Below are positions 1 to 9,202 of a stretch of 64,000 nucleotides of DNA, piece by piece. The position numbers and the translations under genes were made by a program. Each line of letters begins with the position of its first letter. Within the stretch, counting starts at the first letter, position 1. The notes beneath the pieces were generated by a model. That model did not search any database. It had not been told where the DNA came from and was given only the letters and a program-made list of their open reading frames with translations. The stretch covers positions 167,059 through 231,058 of the forward strand of contig NZ_BAABBA010000006.1 in the NCBI RefSeq assembly GCF_039537705.1, read 5' to 3'. This stretch comes from Georgenia daeguensis (GTDB taxonomy: Bacteria; Actinomycetota; Actinomycetes; Actinomycetales; Actinomycetaceae).

Positions 1-286
1 GCTCGGCCGCCGCGACCGCGGCGTCCAGCTCGACCTGCGACTCCAGGTACTCCTCGTTGGCCAGCGCGGCGCGCACGTGCGCCTCGTCGGCCTGGGCCGC
101 GACGCGGGCCAGCTCGATCTCGAGCGAGGCGATCTCCCCGGAGGTGGACCGCTCGGCGGAGCGTGCCGCCTCGACCTCGTCATCGCTCGGTGCGGCGCTC
201 GCCCCGGACGCGAGCAGGGTGCTGCCGAGCATGAGCGCGGCGAGCGAGGACATCGCTCGTCCTGGGCGCCTGAGGGTGGTCGCCAC
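1..286 (-). CDS. Secreted coiled-coil protein, N-terminal fragment (probably a peptidoglycan hydrolase)
   Basis: Only the first 95 codons lie in the window; the gene runs off the left edge. I chose the GTG at 286 because a GGAGG sits 5 bases before it and the frame gives a clean signal peptide: a basic start (TTLRRPGR), a hydrophobic stretch (LAALMLGSTLLASG) and an ASA-APS cleavage site near residue 31. The mature part is rich in Glu, Ala and Arg with heptad-like spacing, so it is probably a coiled coil. This layout is typical of actinobacterial NlpC/P60 hydrolases (RipA-like) with an N-terminal coiled coil, but the catalytic domain is not in view. Another secreted coiled-coil protein is possible. 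Confidence 0.6.
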   Translation of the reverse strand, partial: MATTLRRPGRAMSSLAALMLGSTLLASGASAAPSDDEVEAARSAERSTSGEIASLEIELARVAAQADEAHVRAALANEEYLESQVELDAAVAAAE

Positions 287-756
287 CGGTTCCTCCGAGA
301 TCGCTGCTGCAGATCGACGCACCGCCGGGCCGGCCGCGCGGCGTGTCGAGTTGACGCCCAGGGGGAGGCGCCGCAGGAGACGCTATCGGACGTTCACCGA
401 TTTGTGAACACCAGCCTCTCTATTCACACCAGTCACATCAGTACCAGGTGGGTTCCCCCGGTGCCGCGCGGGCCTCCGGGAGTGACCTACGTCCCACCAT
501 GCAAGACACCTCTCGTGGGGCGTGGACGCCGCCCCTAGAGTCGGCCGCATGTTCCTTCGCCGAATGTGCCGCTGACGCGCACGTTCGGCATGCCCTTCGG
601 CCCGTAGCTCGATCCGGCCGGACCGCCCCGACCGGGGCGGGCGCAGGGCGCCACCCCGACGTGCACGTCACTGCCAGCCCCCCGCGGGCTGACGGGACAG
701 GCGGCACCGCCGCGGCTCGTTGGCCCGCTCCGAACCCCCGATCTGGAGCACACGCC
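287..756. other. Intergenic region between divergent genes
   Basis: This 470-bp divergent spacer holds no convincing gene. The 380-440 part is relatively AT-rich and probably carries the promoter of the leftward secreted protein. Upstream of metY, the arms GCCAGC (673-678) and GTTGGC (719-724) can pair around a GGCGG/CCGCC hairpin (700-711), which could form a structured leader. I looked for SAM riboswitch cores (for example the GGCAACC element of SAM-IV, which often precedes metY in actinobacteria) and did not see one. Confidence 0.4.
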
Positions 757-2100
757 ATGAGCAACGAGACCGCCCCCGAGGCCACCTGGTCCTTCGAGAC
801 CCTGCAGGTCCACGCCGGCCAGACGCCGGACGCCGCCACCGGCGCCCGCGCCCTGCCGATCTACCAGACGACGTCCTTCGTCTTCGAGGACGCCGCCCAG
901 GCCGCCGGCCGCTTCTCCCTCGCGGAGGCGGGCCCGATCTACACCCGCATCACCAACCCGACGCAGGAGACCGTCGAGAACCGCATCGCCGCGCTCGAGG
1001 GCGGTGTCGGCGGCCTGCTCGTCGCCTCCGGCCAGGCCGCCACGACGCTGGCGATCCTCAACGTCGCGGAGGTCGGCGACAACATCGTCGCCAGCCCGAA
1101 CCTCTACGGCGGCACCGTGAACCTGCTCGTGCACACGCTGAGCAAGTACGGCGTCACGACGACGTTCGTCGAGGACCCGGACGACCCGGAGTCCTGGCGC
1201 GCCGCCGCGGACGAGCGGACCAAGCTCTTCTTCGGCGAGACGATCGCCAACCCCAAGAGCGCGATCCTCGACATCGAGGCCGTCGCCGCCGTCGCCCACG
1301 AGATCGGCGTGCCGCTCGCGGTGGACAACACCATCGCCACCCCGTACCTCATCCAGCCCCTCAAGCACGGCGCCGACATCGTGATCCACTCCGCCACCAA
1401 GTACCTGGGCGGCCACGGCACCTCCATCGCCGGCGTGATCGTCGACGGCGGGACCTTCGACTGGTCCGCCCAGCCGGAGCGGTTCCCGAACTACAACACC
1501 CCGGACCCGAGCTACAACGGCCTCGTCTACAAGGACCTCGGCGCCCCGGCGTTCATCCTCAAGGCCCGCGTGCAGCTGCTGCGGGACATCGGCCCGGCCG
1601 TCTCCCCGTTCAACGCCTTCCTGATCGGCCAGGGCGTCGAGACCCTGTCGCTGCGGGTCGAGCGGCACGTCGAGAACGCGAAGAAGGTCGCCGAGTTCCT
1701 CGAGGCGAGCGACCAGGTGACGCGGGTGGCCTACGCGGGGCTCCCGTCCTCGCCGTGGCACGAGCGGGCGCGGAAGTACGCCCCGAGGGGCGCCGGCGCG
1801 GTCCTCGCCTTCGAGCTCGCCGGCGGCTACGCCGCGGGCCTGGCGTTCGTCGACGCGCTCAAGCTGCACTCGCACGTCGCCAACATCGGCGACGTGCGCT
1901 CCCTGGTGATCCACCCGGCCTCGACCACGCACTCCCAGCTCAGCCCCGCCGAGCTGGAGGGCGCCGGCGTCAACCCCGGCCTGGTCCGTCTCGCGGTCGG
2001 CATCGAGAACATCGAGGACATCCTCGCCGACCTGCGGCTCGGCCTGGAGGCCGCCGCGTCCTTCACCGCCGCACCGGTCAGCGCCGAGGCGGGCGCGTGA
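757..2100 (+). CDS. metY: O-acetylhomoserine aminocarboxypropyltransferase (O-acetylhomoserine sulfhydrylase)
   Basis: This 447-residue PLP enzyme of the Cys/Met-metabolism family makes L-homocysteine from O-acetyl-L-homoserine and sulfide, the direct-sulfhydrylation route to methionine. The motif SATKYLGGHG carries the PLP lysine (K215), SGQAA (91-95) contacts the cofactor, and YTRITNPT (62-69) is typical of the MetY branch. The ATG at 757 has GGAG 8 bases upstream; a longer in-frame reading has no family similarity. Its stop overlaps the GTG of metX by 4 bases (GTGA), so the two are translationally coupled and supply consecutive steps. Confidence 0.95.
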   Translation: MSNETAPEATWSFETLQVHAGQTPDAATGARALPIYQTTSFVFEDAAQAAGRFSLAEAGPIYTRITNPTQETVENRIAALEGGVGGLLVASGQAATTLAILNVAEVGDNIVASPNLYGGTVNLLVHTLSKYGVTTTFVEDPDDPESWRAAADERTKLFFGETIANPKSAILDIEAVAAVAHEIGVPLAVDNTIATPYLIQPLKHGADIVIHSATKYLGGHGTSIAGVIVDGGTFDWSAQPERFPNYNTPDPSYNGLVYKDLGAPAFILKARVQLLRDIGPAVSPFNAFLIGQGVETLSLRVERHVENAKKVAEFLEASDQVTRVAYAGLPSSPWHERARKYAPRGAGAVLAFELAGGYAAGLAFVDALKLHSHVANIGDVRSLVIHPASTTHSQLSPAELEGAGVNPGLVRLAVGIENIEDILADLRLGLEAAASFTAAPVSAEAGA

Positions 2101-3386
2101 CCACCCCCGGCGACTGTCAGCCCGGCGCGGGTGCGCCGTCGGTGGGGAGCTTTCCCGCCGACGGCGCACCCGCCCGGGCGGGCGCCGCACGGACCGCCAC
2201 CGCCCGTCACGACCGGCGCGACCGCCGGGTCATCGACCCGGCGACCCTGCCGGCCACCGGCGCCTGGCGCGAGGGCGACGACCCGCGCGCCCGCCGGTTC
2301 GCCGAGATCGGCGCCCTTCCCCTGGAGGCAGGGGGCCGGCTGCCGCACGTGCGGCTGGCCTACGAGACCTGGGGCACCCTGAACGAGGCCGGCGACAACG
2401 CCGTCCTCGTGCTCCACGCGCTCACCGGGGACTCTCACGTCACGGGCCATGGCCCCGACGACCCCGACGCCGGCTGGTGGCACCAGGTGGTCGGCCCCGG
2501 CCGCGCGATCGACACCGACCGCTACTTCGTAATCGCCCCGAACGTCCTGGGCGGGTGCCAGGGATCGACCGGGCCTGCCTCCTCCGCGCCCGACGGCACG
2601 CCGTGGGGCTCGCGCTTCCCCGTGCTGACCGTGCGCGACCAGGTGGCCGCCGAGCTCGAGCTGGCCGACCAGCTCGGGATCGAGCGGTGGGCGCTCGTCG
2701 TCGGCGCCTCGATGGGCGGCCACCGGGTGCTGGAGTGGGCCGTGACGGCCCCCGAGCGGGTGGGCGCCGTCGCCGTCGTCGCCTCCTGCGCGCAGAGCAG
2801 CGCCGAGCAGATCGCCTGGGCGCACACCCAGGTGGCGGCGATCGAGCTGGACCCGGGCTGGCGCGGCGGCGACTACTACGACGCCGCCCCCGGCCACGGC
2901 CCGCACACCGGCCTGGGCCTCGCCCGGCAGATCGCGCACACCACCTACCGCACCCCCGTGGAGCTGGACCAGCGGTTCGCGCGCCTGCCGCAGGGCGGGG
3001 AGGAGCCGCTCTCCGGCGGGCGGTTCGCGGTCCAGTCCTACCTCGACCATCACGCGGGCAAGCTCGCGGAGCGCTTCGACGCGAACAGCTACCTCGCGCT
3101 GACGCGAACGATGATGACCCACGACGTCGGCCGCGACCGGGGCGGGGTCGAGGCCGCGCTCGCGCAGGTCACCGCCGAGACCCTGGTGGTCGCGGTCGAC
3201 TCGGACCGGCTGTTCTTCCCCGCCGAGTCCGAGCGCATCGCCGCCGCTGTTCCCACGGCGGGCCCGGTGGCGTACGTGCGCTCGCCGTTCGGGCACGACG
3301 GGTTCCTCATCGAGCACGACCAGGTGGCGGCGCTGCTGGGCCGGTTCCTCCGGGCGGTCGCCCCGGTGGCACGCCAGAGCCGCTGA
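2097..3386 (+). CDS. metX: Homoserine O-acetyltransferase
   Basis: This 429-residue alpha/beta-hydrolase-fold enzyme transfers acetyl from acetyl-CoA to L-homoserine and so provides the substrate of MetY just upstream. The nucleophile is Ser205 in GASMGG; the family motif NVLGGCQGSTGP starts at 149; the C-terminal SPFGHDGFL segment carries the catalytic His. The GTG start at 2097 overlaps the metY stop. The first 45 or so residues are Ala/Arg-rich and not conserved in the family, so a slightly later start cannot be excluded, although the GTGA overlap favours this one. Confidence 0.95.
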   Translation: MTTPGDCQPGAGAPSVGSFPADGAPARAGAARTATARHDRRDRRVIDPATLPATGAWREGDDPRARRFAEIGALPLEAGGRLPHVRLAYETWGTLNEAGDNAVLVLHALTGDSHVTGHGPDDPDAGWWHQVVGPGRAIDTDRYFVIAPNVLGGCQGSTGPASSAPDGTPWGSRFPVLTVRDQVAAELELADQLGIERWALVVGASMGGHRVLEWAVTAPERVGAVAVVASCAQSSAEQIAWAHTQVAAIELDPGWRGGDYYDAAPGHGPHTGLGLARQIAHTTYRTPVELDQRFARLPQGGEEPLSGGRFAVQSYLDHHAGKLAERFDANSYLALTRTMMTHDVGRDRGGVEAALAQVTAETLVVAVDSDRLFFPAESERIAAAVPTAGPVAYVRSPFGHDGFLIEHDQVAALLGRFLRAVAPVARQSR

Positions 3387-3505
3387 CGCCGCGCGCGCCC
3401 GCGCCGGTACCGCGGGCCGCGTGCTTCCGCGAGCGTGCGCCGCCCCCGGGACTGCGGCGATCCACGAGGCTGCGCCGGTCGTCGCCCCGACGGCATGATG
3501 GGGTC

Positions 3506-4633
3506 ATGATCCGCAGGACCAGCCGCGTGGAGGAGCCACCTGTCGGCGGCACGGGCGAGGACACCGTCCTGCCCGAGGAGGTCGTCGAGCTGCCTCCCCC
3601 GCCGCCCGCCGACCGGTGGGCGCCGGACGTGCTCGGCGCCGGGTTCGAGGCCCGGACGCTCCCCCTCCTGGACGACGACGAGGGCGAGGTCGCGGCGACC
3701 CTCGTGCGCCACGTCCCGGCGGACGACCCGGACGCCCTGCCGGGGACGCCGTCGTCGCCCTCGTTCGCCGTGCTGTACCTGCACGGCTGGAACGACTACT
3801 TCTACCAGCGCGAGCTGGCCCGACGGTGGGCCGCCGAGGGCGGGGCGTTTTACGCGCTCGACCTGCGCAAGTACGGCCGCTCGCTGCGGGCGCACCAGAC
3901 GCGCGGCTTCATGGAGTCCCTCACCGTCTACGACGAGGACATCCACGCCGCGCTGAAGGTGCTCAGGTCCGAGCTCGGGGTCGGCACCGACCTGGTGCTC
4001 ATGGGCCACTCCACCGGCGGTCTGACTGCGGCGCTGTGGGCGCACCGCCACCCCGGCGCGCTGCGCGCGCTGGTGCTGAACTCCCCGTGGCTGGAGCTCC
4101 AGGGGTCGGCGATCCTGCGCGGCGTCGCGCAGCCGATCGTCGGCCGGCTGGCGAAGCTGCAGCCCAAGGCGGTCATCCCGACGTCGGACCTCGGGTTCTA
4201 CCAGCGCACGCTGCTCGGCTGGACGGAGGCCGACGGGCCGCTGCCCGAGGACGCCGACGACGACCCGTTCCTCACCGGCTGGGGGCCCGACCCGAACTGG
4301 CGGATCGTCGGCTCGCCCATCCGTGCCGGGTGGCTGTCCGCCGTCCTCGCCGGGCACCAGCAGGTGGCGGGCGGCCTGGAGATCTCGTGCCCTGTCCTCG
4401 TGCTCACCTCCGGACGCACCCTGATCAACCCACGCTGGTCGCCGCAGATGCGTGAGACCGACACGGTGCTCGACGTCGAGCAGATCCGCCGCCGGGCGCT
4501 GCAGCTCGGGCCGCTGGTGACGGTGGCGCGGTTCGAGGGGGCCATCCACGACGTCACCCTCTCCGCCCGGCAGGTGCGCGAGCGCGTCTACGCCGAGCTC
4601 CGGCGGTGGTCCCGGGCGTACGTGCTCCGCTGA
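3506..4633 (+). CDS. Alpha/beta hydrolase, serine aminopeptidase S33 / monoacylglycerol-lipase-like
   Basis: This is a 375-residue predicted cytoplasmic hydrolase. A Pro/Glu-rich N-terminus (1-40) precedes an alpha/beta-hydrolase domain with an oxyanion HGW motif (93-95) and the nucleophile elbow GHSTGG (Ser169). The late Asp-His part fits RFEGAIHDVTLS near the C-terminus. Lysophospholipase-like S33 proteins act on monoacylglycerols or lysophospholipids; the substrate here is unknown. ATG 3506 is chosen because upstream in-frame sequence lies in the spacer after metX. It converges with the next gene. Confidence 0.75.
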   Translation: MIRRTSRVEEPPVGGTGEDTVLPEEVVELPPPPPADRWAPDVLGAGFEARTLPLLDDDEGEVAATLVRHVPADDPDALPGTPSSPSFAVLYLHGWNDYFYQRELARRWAAEGGAFYALDLRKYGRSLRAHQTRGFMESLTVYDEDIHAALKVLRSELGVGTDLVLMGHSTGGLTAALWAHRHPGALRALVLNSPWLELQGSAILRGVAQPIVGRLAKLQPKAVIPTSDLGFYQRTLLGWTEADGPLPEDADDDPFLTGWGPDPNWRIVGSPIRAGWLSAVLAGHQQVAGGLEISCPVLVLTSGRTLINPRWSPQMRETDTVLDVEQIRRRALQLGPLVTVARFEGAIHDVTLSARQVRERVYAELRRWSRAYVLR

Positions 4634-4705
4634 GCGCCGCCCGCCGCGTGGGTGAGCCGCGCTTCCGCCGACGGCCTCGCGGTGAGGCGCCGGCGCGCGA
4701 CGTCG

Positions 4706-5983
4706 TCAGCGGTGGAGCGCCCGGCCGTGCCGGCGCCGCGCACCGGGGTGCCGGGGGGCGCGGCCGCGGGCCCTGACCAGCTCGGCCCGCGCGTCCGCGA
4801 GGGACGGCCCGTGCTCGCCGAAGCGCCACACCCGCCAGCCGTCCACGTCGTCGCGACCCGACACCTTGCGTGCTGCCACGTCGGGATCGGCCACCGTGTC
4901 CCCGCCGGGCAGCCGGATCGCGCCGTCGCCCGTGAGGACCGCGTCGTGCCGGATGCCGCGGCGCAGCTGCGACCAGACCAGCGGCGCCTCCCCGTCCAGC
5001 ATGGCCGCGATGTCCCTCAGGCTCGTGCGGTCGGCGGCAGGCACGTCGCTCCGTGCGTCCTGCGAGGACACGTCGCTCGGTGCGTCCTGCGAGGACACGT
5101 CGCTCGGTGCGTCCTGCGAGGACACGTCGCTCGGTGCGTCCTGCGGGGACGCGTCGCTCCGAAGGTCCGCGGCGGCGACGTCGCCCCCCGGGTCGCGCGC
5201 GTCCCGGTCGCCGCCCGCCTGGGGGGTGGGAGGGGCGGCGGGTGCGTCGTCGGCATCCGTCGTCCCCGGTCGCTCCAACGCCGGTCGATCCCCAGCTGTG
5301 GCGGCGTCCGGCGCGGCCGCCGCGGCGGCCGGGCCCGGAGCGGCAGGTGCGGCGTCGGCGGTGAGCTCGTTGACGCGCGGTCCGCCGCCGATCACGTTCG
5401 AGAGCCCGAGCTGGTGGGGCCGCAGCTCGTTGACCTCGAGGAACCGTCGCCCGTTCGACATCTGCCGCAGCGCCATCTCGTGGACCACGACCCCCGAGTC
5501 GGCCAGGACGTCCAGGGCCGGCCGGACCTCGTCGCGCACCGTGCCGGCCACGACGACGAGGCGCGGACCCGGCGCGGGCTTGGGCGGCAGCATCTCGCGG
5601 AACGCGGTCCAGTCACGCCGGAACGCCGCGGCGCCCCGGGGGTACAGCTCGGCGAGCTGGGACCACCCGAGGTCGGCGGTGCGGGCGGAGCGGGAGAGCG
5701 CGGCGACCAGGGCGGCCGAGTCGAGCTCGTCGAGGACCTCCACGGTGACGACCTGGCCGGTGGCGTCGAGCGCGGTGAGCCGCGGCGCGGGAGCGCCCGC
5801 GGGCCGGTACGTGCCCGGCCGGCGACCGTCGCCGTGCCAGCTCACCGGGAACAGCGGACGCTGGACGACCTCGAGGACCTGGTCGCGGACGGCCTCGAGG
5901 ATGTCGGGCTCGATGTCATCGGGAACGGGATGACCGAACTGGGCAGGCACGAGGCGCCCATCGTCGAACTCGAAGAACGGCAT
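4706..5983 (-). CDS. Conserved protein of unknown function with 9-residue tandem repeats
   Basis: A 425-residue protein I cannot assign. The start ATG (5983) gives MPFFEFDDGRLVPAQFGH. Residues 1-195 form a compact, non-repetitive domain (MPFFEF to NELRPHQLGL); a long Ala/Pro/Asp-rich linker follows, containing four nonapeptide repeats related to SSQDAPSDV encoded by a 27-bp DNA repeat; a second short conserved domain (about 340-405: DRTSLRDIAAMLDGEAPLV onward) ends with a basic tail. The layout of two small domains joined by a hypervariable linker suggests flexible tethering. No signal peptide or membrane segment is visible. Confidence 0.75.
   Translation of the reverse strand: MPFFEFDDGRLVPAQFGHPVPDDIEPDILEAVRDQVLEVVQRPLFPVSWHGDGRRPGTYRPAGAPAPRLTALDATGQVVTVEVLDELDSAALVAALSRSARTADLGWSQLAELYPRGAAAFRRDWTAFREMLPPKPAPGPRLVVVAGTVRDEVRPALDVLADSGVVVHEMALRQMSNGRRFLEVNELRPHQLGLSNVIGGGPRVNELTADAAPAAPGPAAAAAAPDAATAGDRPALERPGTTDADDAPAAPPTPQAGGDRDARDPGGDVAAADLRSDASPQDAPSDVSSQDAPSDVSSQDAPSDVSSQDARSDVPAADRTSLRDIAAMLDGEAPLVWSQLRRGIRHDAVLTGDGAIRLPGGDTVADPDVAARKVSGRDDVDGWRVWRFGEHGPSLADARAELVRARGRAPRHPGARRRHGRALHR
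5042..5161. repeat. 27-bp tandem repeat, about 4.4 copies, inside a coding region
   Basis: Units start at 5042, 5069, 5096 and 5123 with a partial copy from 5150. The unit begins CACGTCGCTC and is 27 bases, so it preserves the reading frame and encodes a nonapeptide in the linker of the leftward gene. Copies differ at only one or two bases, which implies recent expansion or homogenisation. Confidence 0.9.
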
Positions 5984-6072
5984 AACGACGTCGACCTGAC
6001 TGACTCGTGGGGTTGTGAGGAGATCCGTCCCTATCTTCGCACGACCGGACGAGCGGGTCACCGGCCCCGCCG

Positions 6073-6138
6073 GCCGCCGTCGGGGCCAGCGCCTGCCGCC
6101 GTCGGGGCCAGCGCCGGCCGCCGTCGGGGCTAGCGCTG
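6073..6138. repeat. 22-bp tandem repeat, three copies, reaching into a gene end
   Basis: Copies start at 6073, 6095 and 6117 and share the core GCCGCCGTCGGGGCCAGCG. The third copy contains the stop codon (TAG, 6132-6130) of the leftward FAD/Fe-S oxidoreductase. The third copy also forms part of an inverted sequence (GCTAGC), but there is no clear terminator. Confidence 0.85.
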
Positions 6139-9078
6139 GCCGGTGAGGAGCTGGGCGAGGTGGACGCCGTGGCGCCCGGCGAGCTGGTCGGCCTGGGTGC
6201 GGCAGGAGAAGCCGTCGGCGAGGTACACGGTGTCCGGGCCGGCCTCGCGCAGGGCCGGCAGGAGGGCGTTCTCGGCCACGGCCACCGACGTCTCGTAGTG
6301 ACCGGCCTCCATGCCGAAGTTCCCGGCCAGGCCGCAGCACCCGGCCAGGCGGGTGACGGTGGCTCCCGCCCGGGCTAGCAGCGCGGCGTCGGCCTCCCAG
6401 CCCATCACCGAGTGGTGGTGGCAGTGCGGCTGGGCCACGACCTCCACGCCCTCGAGCGAGGCGGGCACCCAGTCCGGCCCGGGCCCCACCGGCTCGGGGG
6501 CGGTGAGCAGCTCGGCGAGGGTGTAGGTGTCGTCGGCGAGCATCCGCGCGCGGGGGTCGTCGGGCAGCAGGTCGGGCAGGTCCGAGCGCAGGACCGCGGT
6601 GCAGGACGGCTCGACGCCGACCACCGGGATGCCGTTCGCCGCGTACGGCGCGAGCACGCCGAGCAGGTGGGTCAGGCGCTTCTTGGCGCCGTCGAGCTGG
6701 CCGGTGGAGATCCAGGTCAGGCCGCAGCAGGCGTTCTCGGCCGGGACGATCACGGTGTACCCGGCCTGCTCCAGCAGGGTGACGGCGGCGCGGGCGCCGT
6801 CGCCGTCGAGGGTCTCGGAGAACGAGTCCGCCCACAGCACCACGCGGCGCTGAGGATCGCCGGGCGCGCGAGTGCCGTCGCCCGCCGTGGCAGCCGCGCC
6901 CGGAGCACGCCCAGCGCGCGCGGTGCCGTGGCGCGCCGGCCGCCCCGCGCCCGCCTGCGCACCGTCCTCGCGCTTGCGCCACCAGGTGGAGAAGCGCTCC
7001 TCGGCGAAGGTGACCATCTCCCGGCGCGGGTCCATCCCGCCGGCGCGCAGCACGAGCCGGGCGAGCGGGCGGAACCCCAGGGCGGCGTTGGACAGCCTCG
7101 CCAGCGCCGGGACCTTCGTGACCAGACCCGTCCAGCGCGGCAGCTGGCCGAGGAGGTAGTGGTTGACCGGCCGGACCTTGCCGGCGTAGCCGCGGTGGAG
7201 CGCCTCGGACTTGTACCGGGCCATGTCCACCCCGGTGGGGCAGTCGGCCGAGCAGGCCTTGCAGGACAGGCACAGGTCCAGGGAGTCGCGCACCGCCGGG
7301 GAGTCCCAGGACGTGATGAGCGAACCGTTGGTCAGCTCCTGCAGCACGCGGGCGCGCCCGCGGGTGACGTCCTTCTCGTCCTTGGTGGCCTGGTAGCTGG
7401 GGCACATGAAGCCGCCGGCGGCGGAGTTGTCCGCCCGGCACTTGCCCACCCCGGTGCAGCGGTGGACGGCGGTGGCGAAGTCGCCGCCGTCCTCGAGGAA
7501 GGCGAACCCCTTGGCCGGCGGCGTGGGCTTCGCGTACGGCCGGCGCAGGTCCGCGTCCAGCGGGGCCGGGTCCACCAGCACCCCGGGGTTGAGGTGCCCG
7601 GAGGGGTCGAAGAGCGTCTTGACCTTCCCGAACAGGTCCAGCACCTCGGGGGTGTACATGCGGTCCAGCAGCTCCGAGCGGGCCCGGCCGTCGCCGTGCT
7701 CGCCCGAGAGCGACCCGCCGTAGCGGGCAACCAGGTCCGCGGACGCCTCGAGGAACTCCCGCGACGGGCCGATCCCGGCGGGGGTCTCCAGCGGCAGGTC
7801 CAGGCGCACGTGCACGCAGCCGTCGCCGAAGTGCCCGTAGAGCAGCCCGTCCACGCCGCGGTCGGCCATCAGCGCGGTGTAGTCGCGCAGGTAGTCGCCG
7901 AGCCGCTCGGGCGGGACGGCGGCGTCCTCCCAGCCCGGCCAGGCGGGGTCCCCGGCCGGGGTGCGTCCGCCCAGGCCCGCGCCGTCGGCCCGGATCCGCC
8001 ACAGCGCGTCGGCCTGCTCCCCCGCCGGGACGACGGCGGCCTCGTCCGTCCCGCCCGCCGCCGCCAGGGCCCGGGCGCGGGCCAGCACGTCCTGAACGCT
8101 CTCGCCGGGCTGCGCGCCGACCTCGACGAGCAGCCAGCCGCCGCCCGGCGGCAGCTCCGGCACGGCGGCCGGGCCGCGGTGGCGGCGCACCACGTCGACG
8201 AGCCGGGCGTCGATGCCCTCCACCGCCAGCGGGTTGAACTCCAGCAGGGCCGGGACGGCGTCGGCCGCCGTCGCCATGTCCGGGTAGCCCAGCGCCACCA
8301 CCACCGGCGCCGTCGGCATCGGGACCAGCTCCACCGTCGCGCCGAGCACCGTGACCAGCGTGCCCTCCGACCCCACCAGGAACCTGGCCAGGTCCGTGCC
8401 GTGCTCGGGCAGCAGGTGCTCCAGGGAGTAGCCGGAGACCTGCCGCTTGAACCGGCCCAGGGCGGTGCGGATGGTCGCGAGGTTCGCGCTCACCAGCTTC
8501 TCCAGGCCCGGCACGGCGTCCAGCGCGCCGGCGCCGTAGCCCGCGGTGAACCGGCGCCCGGAGGCGTCGACCACGTCGAGCGAGCGGACGTTGTCCGCGG
8601 TGCGCCCGTAGGCCACGGCGTGCGGGCCGCACGCGTTGTTGCCGATCATCCCGCCGAGCGTGGCGCGGTTCTGCGTCGACGGGTCCGGCCCGAAGCGCAG
8701 CCCGTGCGGGCGGGCCACGGCCTGCAGGTCGGACATGACGACGCCCGGCTGGACCACGGCGGTGCGCGCCTCGGGGTCGAGGGAGACGACCTTGTTCATG
8801 TGCCGCGAGAAGTCCAGCACCATCCCCGGGCCGACGGCGTTGCCGGCCACCGACGTCCCCGCACCGCGGGCGGTCACCGGGACCTCCAGCCGGCGCGCCA
8901 CCTCCAGCGCCGCGAGCGCGTCGTCCGCGTCCCGGGGGGCGACCACCACGCGCGGGACCACCCGGTAGTTAGACGCGTCCGTGGAGTACTCCGCCCGCCG
9001 GCGCTCGGAGTCGTCGACCTCGCCGGCCACCGCCGTCCTGAGCGCCGCTGCGATGTCGCTGCTGGTCACCGTGCTCAC
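6130..9078 (-). CDS. Fused FAD-binding / Fe-S oxidoreductase (GlcD-GlpC type, D-2-hydroxyacid dehydrogenase-like)
   Basis: A 982-residue fusion. Residues about 40-220 form a PCMH-type FAD-binding domain (TARGAGTSVAGNAVGPG, then GGMIGNNACG) and 230-520 the FAD-linked oxidase C-domain with HFGDGCVHVR. A ferredoxin-type segment follows with two cysteine clusters (GVGKCRADN and CLSCKACSADCP) for two [4Fe-4S] centres, then a C-terminal domain with paired CCG motifs (ACCGLTW, CCGLAGNFG) as in GlpC/heterodisulfide-reductase subunits. Such fusions oxidise D-lactate or other D-2-hydroxyacids and pass electrons to the quinone pool. An Ala/Gly/Arg-rich insert near 690-760 is probably a linker. The gene has its own spacer on both sides. 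Confidence 0.9.
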   Translation of the reverse strand: MSTVTSSDIAAALRTAVAGEVDDSERRRAEYSTDASNYRVVPRVVVAPRDADDALAALEVARRLEVPVTARGAGTSVAGNAVGPGMVLDFSRHMNKVVSLDPEARTAVVQPGVVMSDLQAVARPHGLRFGPDPSTQNRATLGGMIGNNACGPHAVAYGRTADNVRSLDVVDASGRRFTAGYGAGALDAVPGLEKLVSANLATIRTALGRFKRQVSGYSLEHLLPEHGTDLARFLVGSEGTLVTVLGATVELVPMPTAPVVVALGYPDMATAADAVPALLEFNPLAVEGIDARLVDVVRRHRGPAAVPELPPGGGWLLVEVGAQPGESVQDVLARARALAAAGGTDEAAVVPAGEQADALWRIRADGAGLGGRTPAGDPAWPGWEDAAVPPERLGDYLRDYTALMADRGVDGLLYGHFGDGCVHVRLDLPLETPAGIGPSREFLEASADLVARYGGSLSGEHGDGRARSELLDRMYTPEVLDLFGKVKTLFDPSGHLNPGVLVDPAPLDADLRRPYAKPTPPAKGFAFLEDGGDFATAVHRCTGVGKCRADNSAAGGFMCPSYQATKDEKDVTRGRARVLQELTNGSLITSWDSPAVRDSLDLCLSCKACSADCPTGVDMARYKSEALHRGYAGKVRPVNHYLLGQLPRWTGLVTKVPALARLSNAALGFRPLARLVLRAGGMDPRREMVTFAEERFSTWWRKREDGAQAGAGRPARHGTARAGRAPGAAATAGDGTRAPGDPQRRVVLWADSFSETLDGDGARAAVTLLEQAGYTVIVPAENACCGLTWISTGQLDGAKKRLTHLLGVLAPYAANGIPVVGVEPSCTAVLRSDLPDLLPDDPRARMLADDTYTLAELLTAPEPVGPGPDWVPASLEGVEVVAQPHCHHHSVMGWEADAALLARAGATVTRLAGCCGLAGNFGMEAGHYETSVAVAENALLPALREAGPDTVYLADGFSCRTQADQLAGRHGVHLAQLLTGQR

Positions 9079-9202
9079 CGGCGTGAGTCTGGCACGGTGC
9101 GGAACGTGCGGGAGGCCCGGACCATCGCCTGGACGCCGGCAGGGCCCGCAGCCTGCTCACCGGGCACCCGCGCCGGGGCATGGCGCCCCACGCTCGCCGC
9201 TG

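Noticed and set aside
673..724. SAM riboswitch before metY
   Set aside because: Pairing arms are present, but none of the SAM-I, SAM-II or SAM-IV core motifs could be found.
448..756. Long in-frame extension of metY upstream of the ATG at 757
   Set aside because: Low-complexity Arg/Pro-rich sequence without family similarity; ATG 757 has a ribosome-binding site and the canonical family start.
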